From assembly GCA_947499595.1 (NCBI GenBank), contig CANMOY010000003.1, positions 272,809 to 336,808 of the forward strand: a stretch of 64,000 nt of DNA. Reading direction: 5' to 3'. A program made the translations under genes and the position numbers. The notes under the pieces are model-generated. The model made no database searches. It worked only from the letters and a program-made list of their open reading frames with translations, and was not told the origin of the DNA. Below are positions 40,809-50,191 of the stretch, piece by piece. Source of the stretch: an uncultured Mesonia sp. Lineage in GTDB: Bacteria; Bacteroidota; Bacteroidia; Flavobacteriales; Flavobacteriaceae. The first letter of the stretch is position 1. Each line of letters begins with the position of its first letter.

Positions 40809-42505
40809 TGATAAAAAGAATATCAACGCTAGTAGTTTTTCTGGCGGCAGGTTTGATTTCTCAGGCTCAAGAAACAGATGATGAAAATAAAATAAAAGGT
40901 AGATTTTATGGTGGGCTAGAATCTAATATGCAATATTATGTAGATGACCCAAAATTGGGCGATTTTGAGTTCGATGATCGTTTTAGATCTAACAATTACT
41001 TAAACGCCAATTATAATTATGGGAAGTTTACCGCGGGAGTGCAAGTAGAAGCCTACGAAGCTAACTCGCTGCTTAATTATAACCCTAAGTTTGAAGGGAC
41101 TAATCTGGCAACATTTTATGTCAATTACAAAAGTGATAAAATAGACATTACTTTAGGACACTTTTATGAACAGTTTGGTAGCGGATTGCTATTGCGTACT
41201 TGGGAAGATCGCGCTTTAGGAATCAACAATGCACTTCGTGGGGCACGTATAATTTACAGACCAAATCATAACATCCGTTTAACGGGGCTTTATGGAAAAC
41301 AGCGTAGTGGTTTTGATGTTACCGATGGAGATATTTACGGATTTGATAGCGAGTTTTATCTAACCGATTGGTTGCAATTAGAAAAATCAGATTTATCGGT
41401 GGGGGCTTCTTATGTAGGACGATATGAAGAAACCAATATCGAGAATCCATATTTTTCTGAATTGACCAGCGCGATGGCTTTTCGATTTAATTATTACTTG
41501 GGTTCTTTTTATGTAAATGGAGAAGCTAATTATAAAACGGAAGATGCTGTTATTAATGCTAACAATGATATTTCAAATGATTTGGTTAAGGACGGTTCTG
41601 CTTATCAAATAAACCTTGGTTACACCAAAAGTGGTTTAGGCATAGATTTGACTTTAAGAAGGCTTGAAAACATGGGGTTTTTCTCAGAACGTAAGCCCGA
41701 AGTGATTGATGCGAACAATACCAGCATCAACTACAACGATAAAATAATGAATTATGTGCCAGGTCTTACCAAACAACATCACTCTAACCTAGCTAATATC
41801 TATGTTTTTCAAGCACAGTATCGCGTAGGAAATCTAGATGTTGATATTCTAAAGTCTGGAGAAACAGGCGGGCAACTCGATGTATATTATACCTTTAAAA
41901 AGGGTACAAGTTTAGGAGGTAAATACGGAACCGAAATAGCAGCAAACTTTGCTAGCTGGTACAATTTGGCGGGAGAATACCGATATTTTCCTCAAGATTA
42001 TGACACGCAGTTTTTTGGACGAGGGCAAAAGTATTTTTCTGATTATAACTTAGAAATCCGTAAGCGTTTCAGTAAAAATTGGCGTAGCGGTTTCTATTAC
42101 GTGCATCAGTATTATGATAAGCGATTGGTTGAAGGTGGAGATCAAGTAAATGCTGATATTCTAGCAGTAGAGAATGTGATTAGCCTACCCAATAAAAAAT
42201 CTTTAAGAGTCGAGCTAGAGCATATGTGGGCCGACGCCGATAGACGCAATTGGGCAGGAGCAACCGTAGAGTTTAACTTCAATAGAAACCTATCGGTTTA
42301 CTTTTGGGATATTTACAACTATGGTACAAAAAAAGAAGCAGAAAAGAATCATTACTATAATTTCGGAGGGGCTTATCGTTTTGGCGCCACACGAATAGCT
42401 TTAAATTACGGACGCCAACGAGGAGGTTTGGTGTGTGTTGGTGGCGTTTGCCGCTTTGTACCCGAAAATACAGGGTTTACACTCAACTTATCTACTTCGT
42501 TTTAA
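40808..42505 (+). CDS. DUF6029 outer-membrane protein, 565 aa
   Basis: Signal peptide cleaved near SQAQ, then a long series of amphipathic beta strands with Tyr-rich turns and a terminal aromatic (FTLNLSTSF), as in outer-membrane barrels. The N-terminal region (KGRFYGGLESNMQYYVDD, then HFYEQFGSGLLLRTWEDRALG) is what I recall for DUF6029 proteins. Two cysteines sit close together near the C-terminus (GLVCVGGVCRF), a possible disulphide that a coupled TlpA partner could form or reduce. The function is unknown. Confidence 0.8.
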   Translation: MIKRISTLVVFLAAGLISQAQETDDENKIKGRFYGGLESNMQYYVDDPKLGDFEFDDRFRSNNYLNANYNYGKFTAGVQVEAYEANSLLNYNPKFEGTNLATFYVNYKSDKIDITLGHFYEQFGSGLLLRTWEDRALGINNALRGARIIYRPNHNIRLTGLYGKQRSGFDVTDGDIYGFDSEFYLTDWLQLEKSDLSVGASYVGRYEETNIENPYFSELTSAMAFRFNYYLGSFYVNGEANYKTEDAVINANNDISNDLVKDGSAYQINLGYTKSGLGIDLTLRRLENMGFFSERKPEVIDANNTSINYNDKIMNYVPGLTKQHHSNLANIYVFQAQYRVGNLDVDILKSGETGGQLDVYYTFKKGTSLGGKYGTEIAANFASWYNLAGEYRYFPQDYDTQFFGRGQKYFSDYNLEIRKRFSKNWRSGFYYVHQYYDKRLVEGGDQVNADILAVENVISLPNKKSLRVELEHMWADADRRNWAGATVEFNFNRNLSVYFWDIYNYGTKKEAEKNHYYNFGGAYRFGATRIALNYGRQRGGLVCVGGVCRFVPENTGFTLNLSTSF

Positions 42506-42546
42506 ATCAATTTATCCTGTCTGTTACCAGATAAGAATTATTCTTA

Positions 42547-42585
42547 AACCATTTCAGGTCAGTTGTGACTCGAAATGGTTTTTTA
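42547..42585 (+). terminator. Rho-independent terminator after the DUF6029 gene
   Basis: AACCATTTC / GAAATGGTT stem with a 16-base loop and a run of six Ts. Confidence 0.85.
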
Positions 42586-42660
42586 TTTAGAACCATTATA
42601 ATTTAAGCTTGGTGTTGGTTATCTACAAAATGGTTTTTTAACTTAGGGCAGTATTAAACG

Positions 42661-42698
42661 ATGATTTTGGTCATTGTTATATAGGTACATTAAAAAGA
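42661..42698 (+). promoter_or_regulatory. FNR/CRP-type palindrome and promoter of the cbb3 operon
   Basis: ATGA-N6-TCAT (42661-42674), which fits TGAY-N4-RTCA, lies just upstream of a possible -33 TTG (42675-42677), and about 20 bases further a GACCTTTG resembles a weak -7 element. A palindrome placed directly before -33 of an oxygen-limited respiration operon suits an FNR-like activator. The regulator is not in the window. Confidence 0.5.
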
Positions 42699-42723
42699 CC
42701 TTTGCAAGGTAAAATAAGCTGTT

Positions 42724-45111
42724 ATGCAGGATAATTGTTTTCATTGTGGCAACTCTTGTGATCAAGATGCAATTGTATTTGACGAAAAAGCTTTTTGTTG
42801 TAGGGGTTGTAAAGCCGTTTATGAGTTATTCTCTAGCAATGATTTAGGCTGTTATTATGATTTGCAAGATGCCCCAGGTGCCATTCCAGAAGAGGTAGCT
42901 GGTAAATTTGATTATCTAGATAATCAGAAAATAGTTGAGAAACTTGTTGAATTTGACGATGGCGATATTCAAGTGGTAAATTTGTACGTTCCGCATATGC
43001 ATTGCAGTTCTTGCATATGGATTTTAGAAAACCTACATAAACTGCAAGCACATATTCGAACAGCTCAGGTAAATTTCCCTAAAAAAACAGTTAGAATAAC
43101 CTATAAATCATCCGCTTTAAGCTTAAAAGAGGTGGTGCAATTGCTTAGCCGTATTGGGTATGAACCCTACATCAGTTTAGATGATTTTGATAAAGGAAAA
43201 AAAGAAGTAGACCGCAGCCTTATTTATAAGTTGGCTATTGCCGGATTTGCTTTTGGTAATGTTATGTTCTTGTCTTTTCCAGAATATTTTGAGGTAGAGG
43301 AATATTGGCTTGAAGAGTACAAGCACTTGTTTAGGTGGTTGATGTTTAGCTTCTCGCTACCCGTGGTTTTTTATTCGGGGACAGATTATTTTATATCAGC
43401 CTATAAAGGATTAAAGGCTAAAATTTTAAATATAGATGTACCCATAGCATTAGGTATTTTGGTTTTGTTTTTACGGAGTACCATAGAAATATTATTCGAT
43501 TGGGGTACAGGCTTTTTTGATTCGCTAACTGGTCTTGTTTTCTTTTTGCTTGTGGGTAAATTTTTTCAACAAAAAACCTATAGCTTCCTCTCTTTTGAAA
43601 GAGATTATAAATCTTATTTTCCTATTGCGGTTACCCGAATAGATAAACAAAATAAGACAGAAGAGAACATTCAAGTATATGATATTGAAGTAGGAGACCG
43701 GCTTTTAATCCGCAACAGCGAACTTTTACCGGTAGATGCTATTTTAATTAATGGCGAGGCACAAATAGATTATAGTTTTGTTACAGGAGAAAGAGACCCA
43801 GTGCGTAAAGTGTCTGGCGATAAGTTGTTTGCTGGTGGTAAGCAACTTGATGGCGCAATTGAAGTGGAGGCCTTAAAATCTGTAGAGCAAAGTTATTTGA
43901 CCCAATTATGGAGTAACGATGTGTTTAGTCAGAATAAAGATGCCTCTTTTGTAAATCTGACCAATAAAATAAGTAAGTATTTCACAAGTGTGCTGTTAAT
44001 TATTTCGCTGGTAGCAACTGCATTTTGGATGTATTATGACTCCAGTATGGCGCTTAATGTTTTTACCGCAGTGCTTATTATTGCCTGTCCGTGCGCGTTG
44101 GCACTGTCAACTCCTTTCTCTTTAGGAAATATGCTTCGTATTTTTGGTAGAGCTAAATTTTATTTAAAAAACGCACACGTAATCGAAAAATTGAATGATC
44201 TCGATACGATTATATTTGACAAAACCGGTACCTTGACCACTAATAAGAAAGTGGCTATCACTTATGAGGGTTTGGAATTAACAGAGGAAGAAGCCTCTTT
44301 GTTAAAAAATACGTTACGGGCTTCGAACCACCCCTTGAGTAGGTCATTGTATACCTTTCTAGCCAGCCAATCTATTAGCACCTTAGATAGTTTTGAAGAA
44401 GTAACTGGTAAGGGAATGTTAGCCCGACAGGCAGAGAATAGCATTCAAGTTGGCTCGGCGTCGTTTGTAGGTAGCCCGCAGGTTGATAGTCAATTACAAA
44501 CTACGGTTCACGTAAAGGCCAATCAAGAATATAAAGGGAAGTACACTTTTAATAATCAATATAGATTGGGTGTGCAAACTATATTTAATGCGCTTTCCCG
44601 TTCCCATAAGTTGGTAGTCTTATCGGGTGATAATGCAGGTGAAAAAGAGCAATTAGCCAAAATGTTACCAAAAAATACCCAACTATTGTTTGATCAAAAG
44701 CCTGATGACAAGCTCAATTTTGTAAAAGGACTGCAAGAGAAAGGTGAAAAAGTAATGATGATTGGTGACGGTCTAAACGATGCTGGAGCTTTGGCTCAAA
44801 GTGAGGTAGGGGTAGCTATCTCTGAAAATGTAAATGTGTTTTCGCCAGCTTGTGATGCTATTTTAGATGCCGAACAAATGCATAAACTGCCAAGTTTTTT
44901 GTTAGCAGCTAGAAGGACAGTAAACACGATTAAATATAGTTTTGTTTTGTCTTTCCTGTATAATGTAATCGGACTTTATTTTGCGGTAACCGGACAGCTA
45001 AAACCTGTGATTGCGGCTATTTTAATGCCCTTAAGCTCTATTAGTGTATTGATTTTTGTTACCTTGCTAACCAATTATACCAGTAGAAAGTTGAAATTAT
45101 TTAAAAATTGA
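42724..45111 (+). CDS. ccoI: Copper-transporting P1B-type ATPase for cbb3 oxidase assembly
   Basis: Membrane copper pump of the FixI/CcoI group that supplies copper for cbb3 oxidase. The N-terminus has a Cys-rich zinc-ribbon-like segment (CFHCGNSC and CCRGCK), then a heavy-metal-associated domain with HMHCSSCIWILENL. Six to eight membrane helices follow, with the transport motif ACPCALALSTPFSLG. The phosphorylation site is DKTGTLT at D499 and the hinge motif is GDGLNDAGAL. The length of 795 aa is normal. ccoS follows after 57 bases, then the oxidase genes, so the context supports the assignment. Confidence 0.94.
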   Translation: MQDNCFHCGNSCDQDAIVFDEKAFCCRGCKAVYELFSSNDLGCYYDLQDAPGAIPEEVAGKFDYLDNQKIVEKLVEFDDGDIQVVNLYVPHMHCSSCIWILENLHKLQAHIRTAQVNFPKKTVRITYKSSALSLKEVVQLLSRIGYEPYISLDDFDKGKKEVDRSLIYKLAIAGFAFGNVMFLSFPEYFEVEEYWLEEYKHLFRWLMFSFSLPVVFYSGTDYFISAYKGLKAKILNIDVPIALGILVLFLRSTIEILFDWGTGFFDSLTGLVFFLLVGKFFQQKTYSFLSFERDYKSYFPIAVTRIDKQNKTEENIQVYDIEVGDRLLIRNSELLPVDAILINGEAQIDYSFVTGERDPVRKVSGDKLFAGGKQLDGAIEVEALKSVEQSYLTQLWSNDVFSQNKDASFVNLTNKISKYFTSVLLIISLVATAFWMYYDSSMALNVFTAVLIIACPCALALSTPFSLGNMLRIFGRAKFYLKNAHVIEKLNDLDTIIFDKTGTLTTNKKVAITYEGLELTEEEASLLKNTLRASNHPLSRSLYTFLASQSISTLDSFEEVTGKGMLARQAENSIQVGSASFVGSPQVDSQLQTTVHVKANQEYKGKYTFNNQYRLGVQTIFNALSRSHKLVVLSGDNAGEKEQLAKMLPKNTQLLFDQKPDDKLNFVKGLQEKGEKVMMIGDGLNDAGALAQSEVGVAISENVNVFSPACDAILDAEQMHKLPSFLLAARRTVNTIKYSFVLSFLYNVIGLYFAVTGQLKPVIAAILMPLSSISVLIFVTLLTNYTSRKLKLFKN

Positions 45112-45168
45112 TAATTGTCATTTTTTAAGAAAGCTTTCACAAGTAATTTTGAAAACTAGAATTTAAAC

Positions 45169-45354
45169 ATGAGTGTAATTTATCTTTTATTAGCATTGAG
45201 TATTTTAGTTGCTCTTATTTTTTTTGGAGTATTTATTTATTCTGTAAAACGTGGGCAGTATGATGATGTACATACCCCCGCCGTGAGAATGCTTTTTGAA
45301 GATGAATTGGTTAAAGAAGAAAATCAAAAACAATCAATAAAAACCAAAGACTAA
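45169..45354 (+). CDS. ccoS: cbb3 oxidase assembly protein CcoS
   Basis: A 61-residue protein with one N-terminal membrane helix (about residues 3-25) and the conserved post-helix motif SVKRGQYDDVHTPAVRML(F), including the typical D-D-x-x-x-P-A sequence. CcoS is needed for cofactor insertion into CcoN. Position between ccoI and ccoNO fits. Confidence 0.92.
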   Translation: MSVIYLLLALSILVALIFFGVFIYSVKRGQYDDVHTPAVRMLFEDELVKEENQKQSIKTKD

Positions 45355-45364
45355 TTATTATATT

Positions 45365-47557
45365 ATGGAAATCGAAAAATTTTATTATGACAATAAGATT
45401 GTAAAAAAATTCCTGTATGCAACCATATTTTGGGGTATCGTAGGAATGTCTGTGGGCTTGCTATTAGCCTTTATGTTTATTTTTCCTAACCTAACCGACG
45501 GCATTTCATGGTTGAGTTTTGGTAGGCTACGACCACTGCATACTAATGCGGTGATTTTTGCCTTTGTAGGGAATGCGATTTTTGCAGGAGTGTATTATTC
45601 TACTCAACGCCTTCTTAAAGCACGTATGTTTAGCGATGCTTTGAGTAATATTAATTTCTGGGGTTGGCAGCTCATCATTGTAGCTGCAGCAATTACCTTA
45701 CCCTTAGGTTTTACCAGCTCAAAAGAATATGCTGAGTTAGAGTGGCCAATAGATATAGCTATTGCGGTAGTTTGGGTTGTTTTTGGTTGGAACTTAATAG
45801 CTACTATATTAAAACGTAGACAGCGTCATATGTATGTTGCGATCTGGTTTTACCTGGCTACGTTCGTAACGGTGGCAGTTTTACATATTTTCAATAGTTT
45901 AGCATTGCCTGCAACTTTCTTAAAAAGTTACTCTGCTTATGCCGGGGTTCAAGATGCTTTGGTGCAGTGGTGGTATGGGCATAATGCGGTTGCGTTTTTC
46001 TTAACCACACCATTCTTGGGTTTAATGTACTATTTTGTGCCTAAAGCAGCCAATAGGCCCGTTTATTCTTACCGACTATCTATTATTCACTTCTGGTCGT
46101 TAATTTTCATATATATTTGGGCAGGACCGCACCACTTATTGTACTCTTCTTTACCAGATTGGGCTCAAAATTTAGGGGTGGCTTTTTCGGTAATGCTTAT
46201 CGCTCCGTCTTGGGGAGGTATGATTAATGGTTTATTGACCTTACGAGGTGCTTGGGATAAAGTAAGAACAGATCCTATTCTTAAATTTATGGTAGTTGCC
46301 ATTACCGGTTATGGTATGGCCACTTTTGAAGGACCTATGCTATCTTTAAAAAACATTAATGCTATTGGTCACTTTACCGATTGGATCATTGCTCACGTTC
46401 ACGTGGGGGCACTAGCTTGGAACGGATTTTTAGCCTTTGGTATGATTTATTGGTTAATTCCTCGCTTGTTTAAAACTAAATTATACTCTATTGCCTTAGC
46501 CAATGTGCATTTCTGGGTAGGAACTTTAGGTATTATTCTGTATGCACTACCACTATACGTAGCTGGATTTACACAAGCTTCTATGTGGAAGCAATTTAAC
46601 CCAGATGGTACTTTGGTATATGGTAACTTTTTAGAGACCGTAACAGAGATTATGCCTATGTATTGGATGCGTGCCATTGGTGGTTCTATGTATATTGTAG
46701 GTGCATTTATCTTATTGTATAATGTGGTTATGACTGTAAGAAAAGGTTCTGCTGTTACCGATGAATTAGCCGAAGCTGCAGCTTTACCTAAAGTTACAAA
46801 GAAAAGAACTGCAGGTGAGGGGTACCACACTTGGTTAGAGCGAAGACCCGTAAAATTAACTATCTATGCCACTATTGCCATCTTGATTGGAGGAGCTGTA
46901 CAAATTATACCTACCCTATTGGTAGAGTCCAACATCCCGACTATTTCTACCGTTAAACCTTATACTCCACTAGAGCTAGAGGGGCGCGATATTTACATCC
47001 GTGAAGGTTGTGTTTCTTGTCACTCACAGATGATTAGACCCTTTAGAAGTGAGGTAGAACGCTATGGGGAGTATTCAAAAGCGGGAGAGTTTGTATATGA
47101 TCGTCCGTTTTTATGGGGTAGTAAACGTACTGGTCCAGATTTACACAGAATCGGTAAAAAATATTCTGATAACTGGCACTTCAATCACTTTTATGATCCG
47201 CAGACTACCTCGGCCGGTAGTATTATGCCACGATACCCTTGGTTAATCACCAATGCCTTAGATAAATCGAATACAGAAGCGAAGATGCGTACCTTAGTAA
47301 AACTGGGTGTTCCATATACCGATGAAGAGATTGCCAATGCGCAAAAATGGATGGAGGAACAAGGTGCTGCTATCGAGGAGAACCTACACACCGATCCCGA
47401 TTTTGCCGAGACCTATAAAGCCGATAAAGCTTATGCTCAAGAAAACGGATTGGAGTTTGTTGAAATGCGAAATCGAGAAGTAGTAGCTGTTATCGCTTAT
47501 TTGCAACGTTTAGGTACAGATATTAATGTAAAAGAAGAAGTTACTAGTACAAACTAA
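45365..47557 (+). CDS. ccoNO: cbb3-type cytochrome c oxidase, fused subunits I and II (CcoN-CcoO)
   Basis: High-affinity terminal oxidase. Residues 1 to about 470 are CcoN with 12 membrane helices; haem and copper ligands are recognisable in RPLHTNAVIFAF, WYGHNAVAFFLT, AGPHHLLYSSLP and IAHVHVGALAWNG. After a short linker and one membrane helix the CcoO part carries a single c-type haem site CVSCHSQMIRPF (C549 to H553). Two subunits fused in one chain of 730 aa is the normal state in flavobacteria but differs from proteobacterial separate genes. ccoQ and ccoP follow. Confidence 0.96.
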   Translation: MEIEKFYYDNKIVKKFLYATIFWGIVGMSVGLLLAFMFIFPNLTDGISWLSFGRLRPLHTNAVIFAFVGNAIFAGVYYSTQRLLKARMFSDALSNINFWGWQLIIVAAAITLPLGFTSSKEYAELEWPIDIAIAVVWVVFGWNLIATILKRRQRHMYVAIWFYLATFVTVAVLHIFNSLALPATFLKSYSAYAGVQDALVQWWYGHNAVAFFLTTPFLGLMYYFVPKAANRPVYSYRLSIIHFWSLIFIYIWAGPHHLLYSSLPDWAQNLGVAFSVMLIAPSWGGMINGLLTLRGAWDKVRTDPILKFMVVAITGYGMATFEGPMLSLKNINAIGHFTDWIIAHVHVGALAWNGFLAFGMIYWLIPRLFKTKLYSIALANVHFWVGTLGIILYALPLYVAGFTQASMWKQFNPDGTLVYGNFLETVTEIMPMYWMRAIGGSMYIVGAFILLYNVVMTVRKGSAVTDELAEAAALPKVTKKRTAGEGYHTWLERRPVKLTIYATIAILIGGAVQIIPTLLVESNIPTISTVKPYTPLELEGRDIYIREGCVSCHSQMIRPFRSEVERYGEYSKAGEFVYDRPFLWGSKRTGPDLHRIGKKYSDNWHFNHFYDPQTTSAGSIMPRYPWLITNALDKSNTEAKMRTLVKLGVPYTDEEIANAQKWMEEQGAAIEENLHTDPDFAETYKADKAYAQENGLEFVEMRNREVVAVIAYLQRLGTDINVKEEVTSTN

Positions 47558-47571
47558 AAAACCACTGCACG

Positions 47572-47757
47572 ATGTTTAAATTTGTAAAAGGTCATTTAGA
47601 GACCATCGAAAATATTGAGATTTACCCAATTATTTCATTGCTAATTTTTTTCTTATTCTTTTCAGCATTATTCTACTGGGTATTTACCGCAAAAAAAGAT
47701 TATATAAAAGAGGTAAGTAACTTGCCTCTGGATAACCAAAACGATCAAGAATTATGA
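47572..47757 (+). CDS. ccoQ: cbb3 oxidase small subunit CcoQ
   Basis: A 61-residue protein with one membrane helix (LISLLIFFLFFSALFYWVF region, about residues 22-41) and a short charged tail. It lies between ccoNO and ccoP and overlaps ccoP by 4 bases (ATGA). Assignment depends on position and topology. Confidence 0.85.
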   Translation: MFKFVKGHLETIENIEIYPIISLLIFFLFFSALFYWVFTAKKDYIKEVSNLPLDNQNDQEL

Positions 47758-48632
47758 AAACAATCGGTTCATACATACGCTTAGCCTTATTTGTACTTTT
47801 AGCTTACCTGCTTATAGAGTATACAGTAGAAACAGGAGATCAATCCACTTTTATGGTGTACCCCATAGCTTGGCTAGTTTTTGGTGTTGCGGTATTGGTT
47901 GTGGTAGCTTTAGAAATTGCTGTTGAGGCGCTAAATAGTGTTTTATATAAAGCCTTACCTGAAGATAAAAAACTTGGTTTTGAGGCCAGTCAAGCTCAGG
48001 ATTCAAAAATTATGATTTGGTTAAAAGAAACTTATCATAAAATGCTTGATAAAAAGCCAATCGAGAATGAAGATGAGATCATTTTAGATCATAATTATGA
48101 CGGTATCAAAGAGCTTGATAATAACTTGCCGCCTTGGTGGACCTACTTATTCTATGCTACTATTATTTTTGCAGTAGTATATATGGTGCGTTTTCACATC
48201 TTTGTAGATTACACGCAACATGAAGAATTTGAAATGGAATTAGCTCAAGCAGAAAAAGAGATAGAGGAGTATAAGAGAACAGCAAAAGACTTGATCGATA
48301 TTAACACGGTAACCTTATTGACAGATGCTTCAGACCTAACAGCTGGCGAAAATATATATATGCAAAACTGTATTGCTTGCCATAAAGCCGATGGAGGCGG
48401 AAGTATCGGGCCTAATTTAACCGATGAGTATTGGATACTTGGCGGTGGGGTGAAAAACGTCTTTAAAACCATTTCAGAAGGAGGTCGTGATGGTAAAGGA
48501 ATGGTAGCTTGGAAACAAACTTTGAAGCCTCTTGAAATGGCACAAGTAGCCAGCTATGTTATTTCATTAGGTGGTACCAACCCAGAAGGCGCAAAAGAAC
48601 CACAAGGCGATTTATGGGCAGGTAATGAGTAG
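47754..48632 (+). CDS. ccoP: cbb3 oxidase subunit III (CcoP) with a single haem site
   Basis: Membrane-bound cytochrome c of 292 aa. It has two N-terminal membrane helices (about 8-22 and 32-55), a linker with LDHNYDGIKELDNNLPPWWTYLFYATIIFAVVY (the CcoP family N-domain and a third helix), then a periplasmic cytochrome domain with CIACHK (C206 to H210) and a likely Met ligand in GMVAWKQTL. Proteobacterial CcoP normally has two haem domains; only one is here. It accepts electrons for CcoNO. Confidence 0.93.
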   Translation: MKTIGSYIRLALFVLLAYLLIEYTVETGDQSTFMVYPIAWLVFGVAVLVVVALEIAVEALNSVLYKALPEDKKLGFEASQAQDSKIMIWLKETYHKMLDKKPIENEDEIILDHNYDGIKELDNNLPPWWTYLFYATIIFAVVYMVRFHIFVDYTQHEEFEMELAQAEKEIEEYKRTAKDLIDINTVTLLTDASDLTAGENIYMQNCIACHKADGGGSIGPNLTDEYWILGGGVKNVFKTISEGGRDGKGMVAWKQTLKPLEMAQVASYVISLGGTNPEGAKEPQGDLWAGNE

Positions 48633-48679
48633 TATCTTGTTTTTGCAAACCAAAATTATAACTAAATCTTAGCACGATA

Positions 48680-48714
48680 AAAGACTTCTGATTTTGGTTA
48701 GAAGTCTTTTTTTT
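48680..48714 (+). terminator. Rho-independent terminator after ccoP
   Basis: AAAGACTTCT / AGAAGTCTTT, 10 bp, followed by five more Ts. It separates the oxidase genes from ccoG, which needs its own promoter or read-through. Confidence 0.88.
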
Positions 48715-48751
48715 AAGAACTGGTTGAATTATTTTAATAGGCATTTACAGT

Positions 48752-50179
48752 ATGAGTAATTTTGAAGAAGGTAATGAAAAGTTTAGGGACTCAATAGGGA
48801 CTCTAGATGAAGAAGGAAAACGAGCTTGGGTATATCCTAAAAAACCCGTAGGTAAATACTACGATTATAGAAAATACGTAAGCTATTTTTTATTGTTGTT
48901 TCTATTGGCCGCTCCGTTTATTAAAATCAACGGGAATCAATTCCTTTTGTTTAATGTTTTAGAAAGGCGGTTCAATATCTTTGGCTTACCTTTTTGGCCT
49001 CAAGATTTTTATCTCTTTGTTATGTCTATGATTATAGGAGTGGTTTTTATCACCCTATTTACAGTAGCTTTTGGACGTATATTTTGCGGTTGGATTTGCC
49101 CTCAAACCATCTTTATGGAGATGGTTTTTAGACGTATCGAATACTGGATAGAAGGAGACCGCGGGAAACAAATAAGACTGAATAAACAAGAGTGGAATGC
49201 TGATAAAATAAAGAAGAAATCTTTAAAATGGCTTATATTTTTTATCATTTCATTTTTAATAGCAAATGTTTTCTTAGCCTATCTCATTGGTAGCGATCAG
49301 CTTATTCAATACATTATTGATGGTCCCTTAGCGCATACCGATGTTATATTGCCCTTGCTTATATTTACCGGTGTATTTTACTTTGTATTTACTTGGTTTC
49401 GCGAGCAAGTCTGTATTATCGCTTGCCCTTACGGAAGGCTACAAGGGGTATTACTAGACAAAAATTCTATCGTAGTAGCCTATGATTATAAACGTGGCGA
49501 AAAAGAAAAAGGAAGGGCCAAATTTAAGAAAAACGAAGATCGAGCTGCTAGTGGTAAAGGCGATTGCATCGATTGTTTTCAATGTGTGCAAGTTTGTCCT
49601 ACAGGTATAGATATTAGAAACGGTACCCAACTTGAGTGCGTAAACTGTACCGCCTGTATCGATGCTTGTGATGCGATGATGGAAAAAGTAAATCTACCTA
49701 AAGGGCTTATACGTTATGCGAGTGAAGCAAACATTGCCGAAAAGAAACCTTTTACTTTTTCACCAAGATTAAAAGGCTATACCGCTGTATTGGGTATACT
49801 AATAGCGGTACTAATTGGAATGCTGTTTTTGCGCAACGATGTTGAAGCCAGTATTCTAAGGTTGCCTGGAGAATTGTATGAAAAGAAAGAAAACAATATT
49901 ATAAGCAATGTTTATACTTATAAATTAATTAATAAAACTACTTCAAAAATTGAAGATGTTAACTTTAAGTTGATTTCACACGACGGGACAATAAAAATTG
50001 TTTCTCACGACTCTTTTGAAGTTCCAGAACAAGGTATGGCACAGGGTACTTTATTTATTGAAATCCCTTTACCAGCTATTGAGAGTGATCGAGAGCGATT
50101 AAAAATTGGTGTTTACAGCGGCGATAAATTAATTGAGACAACGGTGACCGCATTTTTGGGACCAAGAAGTTTTAGATAA
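48752..50179 (+). CDS. ccoG: cbb3 assembly iron-sulphur membrane protein CcoG (RdxA/FixG)
   Basis: Polytopic protein with five membrane helices and two [4Fe-4S] ferredoxin clusters. The first is CIDCFQCVQVCPTG and the second CVNCTACIDACDAMM. A CGWICPQTIFMEMVFRR motif in the membrane part is shared with NapH-type proteins. A C-terminal Ig-like periplasmic domain follows a last helix. CcoG reduces copper for delivery to CcoN. It lies between the oxidase subunits and fixH, as in other cco/fix clusters. Confidence 0.94.
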   Translation: MSNFEEGNEKFRDSIGTLDEEGKRAWVYPKKPVGKYYDYRKYVSYFLLLFLLAAPFIKINGNQFLLFNVLERRFNIFGLPFWPQDFYLFVMSMIIGVVFITLFTVAFGRIFCGWICPQTIFMEMVFRRIEYWIEGDRGKQIRLNKQEWNADKIKKKSLKWLIFFIISFLIANVFLAYLIGSDQLIQYIIDGPLAHTDVILPLLIFTGVFYFVFTWFREQVCIIACPYGRLQGVLLDKNSIVVAYDYKRGEKEKGRAKFKKNEDRAASGKGDCIDCFQCVQVCPTGIDIRNGTQLECVNCTACIDACDAMMEKVNLPKGLIRYASEANIAEKKPFTFSPRLKGYTAVLGILIAVLIGMLFLRNDVEASILRLPGELYEKKENNIISNVYTYKLINKTTSKIEDVNFKLISHDGTIKIVSHDSFEVPEQGMAQGTLFIEIPLPAIESDRERLKIGVYSGDKLIETTVTAFLGPRSFR

Positions 50180-50191
50180 AAAAGAAATATT

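Noticed and set aside
46447..46830. Open frame of 127 aa antisense to ccoNO
   Set aside because: It mirrors membrane helices of CcoN and has no independent support.
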